Assembly (NCBI GenBank): GCA_946409545.1
Contig: CAMJWT010000013.1
Span: 1-56,561, forward strand
Source of the DNA: RUG12783 sp946409545
GTDB taxonomy: Bacteria > Bacillota_I > Bacilli_A > RF39 > UBA660
Length of the DNA stretch: 56,561 nucleotides
Direction: 5' to 3'
Each line of letters begins with the position of its first letter. Positions within the stretch are counted from its first letter, which is position 1. Position numbers and translations under genes: made by a program. Under the pieces are notes generated by a model, which did no database searches, was not told where the DNA came from, and worked only from the letters and a program-made list of their open reading frames with translations. Of the stretch, positions 51,191-56,561 are shown piece after piece.

Positions 51191-52333
51191 ATGGTATATC
51201 TTGATTATTCAGCTACAACCCCTGTTGATAAGAGTGTATTAGATAGTTTTAATAATGTATCTGAAAATTATATTGGTAATCCCAATTCATTACATAAATT
51301 AGGATTAGAATCCCATAAACTTTTAGAGGCTTCAGTTAATCAAGTAGCATCTTTATTAAAAGTTAAACCAAGTGAAGTAATCTTCACAAGTGGTGCTAGT
51401 GAATCTAATAATCTTGCAATCTTTGGTGTCATTAATGAATATAAAAATAGAGGTAAGCATATAATTACTACAAAATTAGAACATTCTAGTGTTTTAGAAC
51501 CAATGAAATATTTAGAAAAAAATGGTTATAAGATAGATTATGTTAATATCGATAATGAAGGTAAGGTTGATCTAAATCATTTAAAAAGTTTATTAAGTGA
51601 TGATACAATCCTTGTTTCAATCTGTGAAGTTAATAGTGAAATAGGTCTTATTCAAGATGTTAATGAAATAGGCAAAATAATTAATAATTATCCTAAATGT
51701 ATTTTTCATGTTGATGGAACGCAAGCGATTGGTAAAAAGAAAATTAGTTTAGATAATATTGATTTATATAGTTTCTCTGCTCATAAGTTTTATGGATTAA
51801 AAGGAGTAGGTTGTTTAATAAAAAAAGATGATATTAAATTATCTCCTATTATTCATGGTGGTAAGAGTCAAACGATTTATCGAAGTGGAACTCCAACTCT
51901 TGCTCTTGATGTATCTTTATCTAAAGCATTAAGAATAACTTTTGATAACTTTAATGATCGATATAATAAAGTAGTTGAATTAAATAAATATTTAAAAGAA
52001 AAATTAAGTAATATAAATGGCATTAAGATTAATAGTAATGATAATTGTGTACCTCATATTATTAATATAAGTATACATTCTGTTAAGCCAGAAACAATGT
52101 TACATGCCCTAGAACAAGATGAAATATATATATCAACTAAAACTGCATGTAGTGATAAAGAAGATGAATCTTTAAGTGTACTTGAATTTACTAAAGATAA
52201 TAAATTAGCATCTTCTTCTATTAGAATTAGTTTATCTTATTTAACAGAAAAAGAAGATCTTGATAAATTCATAAATAGTTTTATGAAGAATGTAAATAAA
52301 TTGAAAGGACTTGATAGTAATGGACTTAGATAA
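51191..52333 (+). CDS. Cysteine desulfurase (IscS/NifS type, ThiI partner)
   Basis: 380 residues from ATG 51191 (GGAAGTG upstream). A class V aminotransferase fold with the PLP lysine K199 in SFSAHKFYG, conserved His in KLEHSS, and catalytic C320 in STKTACSDKEDE. It takes sulfur from cysteine as a persulfide. It overlaps thiI by 14 bases, the arrangement of Bacillus nifZ-thiI, in which the desulfurase is dedicated to 4-thiouridine in tRNA. It is not a nitrogen fixation gene. Confidence 0.93.
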   Translation: MVYLDYSATTPVDKSVLDSFNNVSENYIGNPNSLHKLGLESHKLLEASVNQVASLLKVKPSEVIFTSGASESNNLAIFGVINEYKNRGKHIITTKLEHSSVLEPMKYLEKNGYKIDYVNIDNEGKVDLNHLKSLLSDDTILVSICEVNSEIGLIQDVNEIGKIINNYPKCIFHVDGTQAIGKKKISLDNIDLYSFSAHKFYGLKGVGCLIKKDDIKLSPIIHGGKSQTIYRSGTPTLALDVSLSKALRITFDNFNDRYNKVVELNKYLKEKLSNINGIKINSNDNCVPHIINISIHSVKPETMLHALEQDEIYISTKTACSDKEDESLSVLEFTKDNKLASSSIRISLSYLTEKEDLDKFINSFMKNVNKLKGLDSNGLR

Positions 52334-53528
52334 TACAGATCGTTTTGATCGATTAATAATGATTAAATATGGCGAATTAACTACCAAAAAAGATAATCGT
52401 AAGTTATTCATCGATAAACTTTATTATGATTTAATATATAAATTAGCGGGTCTTGATTATAGTATTACTAAAGAAATGGCTAGAATGTTTATTGAATTTA
52501 ATAGTGAAGACTTCGATATTATTAAAGAAAAAATGAATCACGTCTTTGGAATTCATTCTTATGTCCTTGCTTATAAAGTTAAAAGTAATAAAGAAGATAT
52601 TGAAAAAGAGTTATTAAAAAGAATTAAAAAAGAAAAGTTTAAGACTTTTAAAGTTGAAACTAAAAGAAGTGATAAGAATTTTCCTATTGAAAGTACAGAC
52701 TTTAGTCGTAAGATGGGTGGATTAATCCTTACTAACATTAAGGATATCTCTGTTGATGTTCATAATCCAGAACTAGTTGTTAATATTGAAATAAGACGTG
52801 ATTATACATACATTTACTTTGAAGAATTTAATGGTATTGGTGGATACCCCTATGGTGTCCAAGGTAAAGGCTTATTAATGTTATCAGGTGGTATTGATTC
52901 TCCAGTTGCTGGATACTTGGCAATGAAAAGAGGAATTAAGATTGATTGTGTTTACTTTGAAGCAATCCCTCATACTAGTTTAGAAGCAAGAAATAAGGTA
53001 ATTGAACTAGTTAAAAAACTTAATAACTATGGTCATAGTATTAGACTTATTGTTGTACCATTTACAGAAATTCAAGAAGCTATATATAAAAATTGTGATC
53101 AAGAATATGTAATAACCATTATGAGACGTATGATGTATCGTATTATGGATCGACTAGTAAGACGTAATAAAGCTCATGTTATTATTAATGGTGAAAGTAT
53201 TGGTCAAGTAGCTAGTCAAACACTAACTAGTATGGAAGTTATTAATAGTGTTACTAATCTTCCAGTAATAAGACCGGTAGCGTGTCTTGATAAATTAGAA
53301 ATAATTGATATATCAAAAAAGATTGATACATATGATATAAGTATCCTTCCATATGAAGATTGCTGTACAGTATTTGTACCACGTCATCCAGTTATTAATC
53401 CTGTACTTGATAAATGTATAAGAGAAGAAGAGAAGTTTGATTATCAAGAAATGATTGATAAAACGATTAGTAATTTACTATATATAAAAGTAAATGACGA
53501 AGATAATGAATATAAAGACATTTTATAA
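52320..53528 (+). CDS. thiI: tRNA 4-thiouridine synthase ThiI
   Basis: 402 residues from ATG 52320; AAAGGA lies 10 bases upstream. It has an N-terminal ferredoxin-like region and THUMP domain (about 60-165: IHSYVLAYKV, FKVETKRSDKNFP) and a PP-loop adenylating domain (MLSGGIDSPVAGYLAMKRG, motif at 189-194; later NGESIGQVASQT). The C-terminal rhodanese domain of the E. coli enzyme is missing, as usual in Firmicutes, so sulfur should come directly from the coupled desulfurase. The product is s4U8 in tRNA. Confidence 0.95.
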   Translation: MDLDNTDRFDRLIMIKYGELTTKKDNRKLFIDKLYYDLIYKLAGLDYSITKEMARMFIEFNSEDFDIIKEKMNHVFGIHSYVLAYKVKSNKEDIEKELLKRIKKEKFKTFKVETKRSDKNFPIESTDFSRKMGGLILTNIKDISVDVHNPELVVNIEIRRDYTYIYFEEFNGIGGYPYGVQGKGLLMLSGGIDSPVAGYLAMKRGIKIDCVYFEAIPHTSLEARNKVIELVKKLNNYGHSIRLIVVPFTEIQEAIYKNCDQEYVITIMRRMMYRIMDRLVRRNKAHVIINGESIGQVASQTLTSMEVINSVTNLPVIRPVACLDKLEIIDISKKIDTYDISILPYEDCCTVFVPRHPVINPVLDKCIREEEKFDYQEMIDKTISNLLYIKVNDEDNEYKDIL

Positions 53529-53540
53529 TGTCTTTTTTTT
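53514..53540 (+). terminator. Terminator after thiI
   Basis: AAAGACATT pairs with AATGTCTTT over the stop codon, T-run; followed at once by TGT-TATATT (53545-53550) of the next gene. Confidence 0.85.
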
Positions 53541-53566
53541 ATGTTATATTAATAATAGGAGTATAT

Positions 53567-55318
53567 ATGGAAACAGTTAACGTATGGGATACTAATTTAA
53601 ATAAAAACGCTACATATATATATGATATAGGTGAAGTTATTAATTTAATTAAATCTGGAGAAATTAAATCATTTGAAGTAAAAGATAAGTTTACCCCAGG
53701 AAATCAAACTAGTGATATGTTAGAAGAACTATTTACTAAAAATGATCTTCAAGTTATATATGTTGATAAAGATCATCCTTTTTTAAAAGGAGATCTTACA
53801 ATTTTACCTAATATTATTAGTACGGAAATGTTTAATAAGTATAAAGAACAAATTAGAGAAGCTTTTATTTATCAATTATTAAATGAAGATTGGAAAGTTG
53901 AATTAAACCCATTTGTGTTTTCCCATGAATTGTTAGTACAATTAATTGAAAAAGGCTTTAAATGTATTAATTTTGTTGATGTTCTGTTAACTGATGAAGA
54001 AATAAAATTACTAAGAGATAATCTTGTTTCATCAGAATTGAAGAAAAATGGTAAAACCCAAGAGATAAGTACTAAATATATAATTGGTAATAAAACATTA
54101 GAAGATGTTAGAAATAATATAGTACTTTTATTAAATTATAAGGATTTAGATAATATTTATTATCCTAGTTTATCAAAGATTCCTAATGGCAAAAAAATTA
54201 AAATGGTTGGGAATAATGATTTAGATGAAAAAGAAAGATTAACTAAATTAAAAAAAATTCTTGATGAACTTGATAAAACAGGAAATAATTATTCTATTAC
54301 TTTCACAGTTGATAGTCGTAAAATATTTAATGATATTTTTAAGAAGAAAAGATATCAAAATATTAATATTGTTATTAATAATGATTTAAATGATTATTCA
54401 TATGAAGAATATTTACAGGAAGAAGATAAACTTGATAAATTAATAGAACCTATTATTAAAGCTAATTTAAGTCCATTAGAAAGATTCCTTGCAGTATATA
54501 ATATTACTAAAAACTTTAAACCATATAAAGAAAATGAAGAAGAAAAAATGGAATCACGTAGATTAAAATATATTCTAAATAATGAATATATGGTATGTGT
54601 TAGTTTTGCTAGTTTATTAATTACTCTTTGTGATAAAGTTGGTATTAAATGTAATTACTTTAGGGTAAATGTTGATACATCTTATGATAATGGTTATACT
54701 TTAGAAGAAAAAGTTGTTGAAAAAGCAGGCCATGCTAGAGTTATGGTATCAATTGATGATCCTAAATATAAAGTTCATGGTATCTATATATCTGATCCAA
54801 CATGGGATAATGATTTATCAAGAAACTTATTGAATCATGCTTTAATGACTTATGAGAAGGTTGCTTCTTCTAGTAGAATGATTTTTTTTGATTTAAATAG
54901 ACCTTTATTAGATATTCATTCTTTTAATGATTTTATTTTACAAGTTAATTATTATCTAAAAAAGATGATGGAAACAACTGATCTATTAAATTCTTATTCT
55001 ATAGTTATAAAGAATATTTTAAGTATGATTGAATGTGATAAAGAAACAAAAAGGTTTTATAAACTATGTAAAAAATGTAAGACAGAAGAAGATTATAGTA
55101 ATCTATTGACGATACTTGGCCATTATTTAGTAACAAGAATTAATAAACCTATATCTAGTGAAACAATAATTAAAGCTTCTATGACTGGTGAAAAAGCTAT
55201 TAAAGGGTTAAGTGATGAAGAGGTAGAGAAGAGATATCAAAAAACTAAAGAAGATTACGATAGATTGGAATTAGAAAAATTTCGTTTTGAAGAGGATACA
55301 CATATAAGAAAACAATAA
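53567..55318 (+). CDS. Protein with C-terminal transglutaminase-like cysteine domain, 583 aa
   Basis: ATG 53567 follows AGGAG. The first ~300 residues are a soluble region I do not recognise (helices and short strands; VNVWDTNLNKNATYIYDIGE at the start). Residues ~300-480 fit a transglutaminase-like fold: C344 in NEYMVCVSFASLLITLC, H389 in EKAGHARVMVSI and D410 in GIYISDPTWDND give a Cys-His-Asp triad in the right order and spacing. There is no signal peptide, so it should be cytoplasmic: a peptidase or protein modifying enzyme. The substrate is unknown. Confidence 0.75.
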   Translation: METVNVWDTNLNKNATYIYDIGEVINLIKSGEIKSFEVKDKFTPGNQTSDMLEELFTKNDLQVIYVDKDHPFLKGDLTILPNIISTEMFNKYKEQIREAFIYQLLNEDWKVELNPFVFSHELLVQLIEKGFKCINFVDVLLTDEEIKLLRDNLVSSELKKNGKTQEISTKYIIGNKTLEDVRNNIVLLLNYKDLDNIYYPSLSKIPNGKKIKMVGNNDLDEKERLTKLKKILDELDKTGNNYSITFTVDSRKIFNDIFKKKRYQNINIVINNDLNDYSYEEYLQEEDKLDKLIEPIIKANLSPLERFLAVYNITKNFKPYKENEEEKMESRRLKYILNNEYMVCVSFASLLITLCDKVGIKCNYFRVNVDTSYDNGYTLEEKVVEKAGHARVMVSIDDPKYKVHGIYISDPTWDNDLSRNLLNHALMTYEKVASSSRMIFFDLNRPLLDIHSFNDFILQVNYYLKKMMETTDLLNSYSIVIKNILSMIECDKETKRFYKLCKKCKTEEDYSNLLTILGHYLVTRINKPISSETIIKASMTGEKAIKGLSDEEVEKRYQKTKEDYDRLELEKFRFEEDTHIRKQ

Positions 55319-55342
55319 TGCTTGATAATTATTTATAAATAA

Positions 55343-55371
55343 TGTTATAATTACAAACGGAGATGTGATTA
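55343..55371 (+). promoter_or_regulatory. Extended -10 promoter with SD near +1
   Basis: TGT-TATAAT (hexamer 55346-55351), GGAG at 55359, ATG 55371. Confidence 0.55.
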
Positions 55372-55907
55372 TGTGTAATTACCAAGTTGGTGATAAGTTT
55401 GTTATACATAGTTACAAGCATGATAAAAGTATCCACAGAGCTTGGGATGAAGCAATTCTTCTTGAGATTTGTGATGATTACTTAGTATTTGGTAATAATA
55501 AAACAGAAGTTACTGAATCTGATGGTAGAACATGGTACACTAAAGAACCAGCAATTTTATTTTTCTATCAAAAAGATTGGTACAATATTATTGGTCAAAT
55601 GAAACCTGATGGAATATATTATTATTGTAATATCGCTAGTCCATATGTGATAGAAGATAAAACAATTAAATATATTGACTATGATTTGGATTTGAGAGTA
55701 TTTCCAGATGGAGCGTTCAAAATACTTGATCGAGGTGAATATAATTATCATAAGAAGAAAATGCATTATAGCGATGACTTAGATAAAATTCTTAAATTTA
55801 ATTTAAGTAAGTTAATTGATATGGCTAGATCAAAGAATGGTCCATTTAATCATGAAGTTATTGAACATTATCATGATTTGTATAATAAACTTAAGAGGAA
55901 ACATTAA
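55371..55907 (+). CDS. DUF402 family protein (nucleoside di-/triphosphatase-like), 178 aa
   Basis: It fits the DUF402 fold: a first strand region YQVGDKFVIHSYKHD with IHRAWDEAILLE following, TWYTKEPAILFFYQKDWYNII, the central YYYCNIASPYVIEDKTIKYIDYDLDLRVFPDG with clustered acidic residues that bind metal in relatives, and a C-terminal helix. Related Gram-positive proteins (the YgaC/Ntdp group) hydrolyse nucleoside tri- and diphosphates. ATG 55371 is chosen for its distance from GGAG. Confidence 0.85.
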   Translation: MCNYQVGDKFVIHSYKHDKSIHRAWDEAILLEICDDYLVFGNNKTEVTESDGRTWYTKEPAILFFYQKDWYNIIGQMKPDGIYYYCNIASPYVIEDKTIKYIDYDLDLRVFPDGAFKILDRGEYNYHKKKMHYSDDLDKILKFNLSKLIDMARSKNGPFNHEVIEHYHDLYNKLKRKH

Positions 55908-55914
55908 ATAGGAG

Positions 55915-55937
55915 AAGACATTTATATGTCTTTTTTT
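55915..55937 (+). terminator. Terminator
   Basis: AAGACAT pairs with ATGTCTT, T-run. Confidence 0.8.
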
Positions 55938-55977
55938 ATTATCTAAAAATGAAAATGTCAAAAGAATGTAAATATAA

Positions 55978-56030
55978 TTGTAATAAAATAATAGTAATGA
56001 TAAATTAATTTAGTCATTTGCGAAAAGGAC
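55978..56030 (+). promoter_or_regulatory. Possible weak upstream rRNA promoter and hairpin
   Basis: TTGTAA (55978-55983), 17-bp spacer, TAAATT (56001-56006), then a small hairpin AGTC/GACT (56012-56031) placed as at the two stronger promoters. The following ~130 bases (56031-56160) are very AT-rich, with no gene seen; probably UP-element DNA. Confidence 0.3.
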
Positions 56031-56167
56031 TTTATAAACTAAATATAATTAAGTAATTATTAAGTAATAATTAATTATATATATATTTATTATATTAATA
56101 AATAAAGTTAAATAAATGACTGATATTGTAAATAAATGAAAAGTTAAAAAATTAATAAAAAAAGTTG

Positions 56168-56196
56168 TTGACTTGGTACTTTATTTATGATATTAT
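56168..56196 (+). promoter_or_regulatory. rRNA promoter P1
   Basis: TTGACT (56168-56173), 17-bp spacer, TATTAT (56191-56196), with an A-rich region upstream. The transcript begins with a small hairpin TGTTC/GAACA. Confidence 0.8.
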
Positions 56197-56272
56197 ATCA
56201 AATGTTGTGTTCAAGAAAGGAACAGGCATTAAAATCACTAAAAAAATTAATGAAAAAAAGTTAAAAAAGTTG

Positions 56273-56301
56273 TTGACATTGATTTTCGAAAGTGATATTA
56301 T
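56273..56301 (+). promoter_or_regulatory. rRNA promoter P2
   Basis: TTGACA (56273-56278), 17-bp spacer, TATTAT (56296-56301). The preceding AAAAAAGTTG is nearly the same as at P1. The transcript begins near a TGTG/CACA hairpin. Confidence 0.85.
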
Positions 56302-56439
56302 TAATGCAGTTGTGCCGAAAAAAGACACAGCGAAGTAATACATATAAATAAAAGATGTAAAATTTATGAAATTTAGATATTGCATTTTGATAATTTATGT
56401 GATATATTACTTGTGCACTTCAAAAAGTGCGAGAAGAAA

Positions 56440-56460
56440 TGATCTTTGAAAACTGAGCAA
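56440..56460 (+). promoter_or_regulatory. boxA-like antitermination site of rRNA leader
   Basis: TGATCTTTGAAAACTGAGCAA has the form of the conserved rrn leader element found before 16S genes in Firmicutes (boxA). Confidence 0.7.
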
Positions 56461-56506
56461 AACGTCAATTCAGCTAGGCAAATTTTTAAATAAGAATTAA
56501 TTATTT

Positions 56507-56561
<55 letters not shown>

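Noticed and set aside
51191..52333. Nitrogen-fixation nifS
   Set aside because: No nif genes are near; overlap with thiI marks it as the tRNA thiolation desulfurase.
56031..56160. Hidden small RNA or gene in the AT-rich stretch before rrn
   Set aside because: It is nearly pure A/T with no frame, Shine-Dalgarno or stable hairpin; it fits upstream promoter DNA.

Overview
The window is about 56.5 kb of very AT-rich DNA. It uses the standard bacterial code: TGA is a genuine stop, for example at 17319-17321 and 38261-38263. It carries Bacilli-type genes (ezrA, ylmH, pyrG with a leader terminator, a T-box on asnS, iscS-type desulfurase plus rhodanese-less thiI) and a MurE with the DNPR motif of meso-diaminopimelate-adding enzymes. 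This points to an uncultured, walled, host-associated Bacilli lineage (RF39/Erysipelotrichales-like). The placement is an inference; the 55 bases of 16S rRNA at the right end would test it. No CRISPR array, insertion sequence, prophage or tRNA was seen.

Layout. 1-5.8 kb: a coupled pair of unknown genes, an XRE regulator with a membrane anchor, a membrane rhodanese plus thioredoxin-like lipoprotein pair, a zinc phospholipase C-like protein, and an Abi_2 HEPN protein coupled to an HtrA protease. 5.8-10.5 kb: dut and a class III ribonucleotide reductase homologue (NrdD) diverge from a Crp/Fnr-type regulator and three small membrane proteins. 10.6-25.8 kb: housekeeping and envelope genes (3-hydroxyacyl-CoA dehydrogenase, D,D-carboxypeptidase, YdcF, nitroreductase, TfoX N-domain, pyrG, Nudix, Ig/NAGPA protein, Cthe_2159-like protein, AAA_28 protein). 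25.8-36 kb: murE-punA-membrane gene on the minus strand, GDPD-TRIC, DUF4097, a repeat protein, ylmH, and an Ig-repeat metallo-beta-lactamase-fold protein. 36-45.2 kb: T-box/asnS, AAA_14 ATPase, asnB and small membrane genes. 45.2-56.5 kb: rpsD with a long leader, an NlpC/P60-like wall protein, zinc-ribbon membrane proteins, ezrA, desulfurase-thiI, a transglutaminase-like protein, a DUF402 protein, then tandem rRNA promoters, boxA and the start of 16S rRNA.

Two observations stand out. First, the full-length NrdD has lost every radical and redox residue that can be recognised: the glycyl-radical tail, the thiyl-radical cysteine and the NC-motif cysteine. It keeps its ATP-cone and its zinc ribbon, which suggests a retained pseudoenzyme. 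It diverges from a Crp/Fnr-type regulator across a palindrome and lies upstream of dut. Second, about 20 genes on both strands share a rigid punctuation unit: mostly an extended -10 (TGn-TATAAT), then a Shine-Dalgarno sequence starting at or near the predicted +1, then ATG 21-27 bases after the first base of the -10. Transcripts would then have leaders of only about 10-15 nt. These units often sit directly after the U-tract of the preceding terminator.
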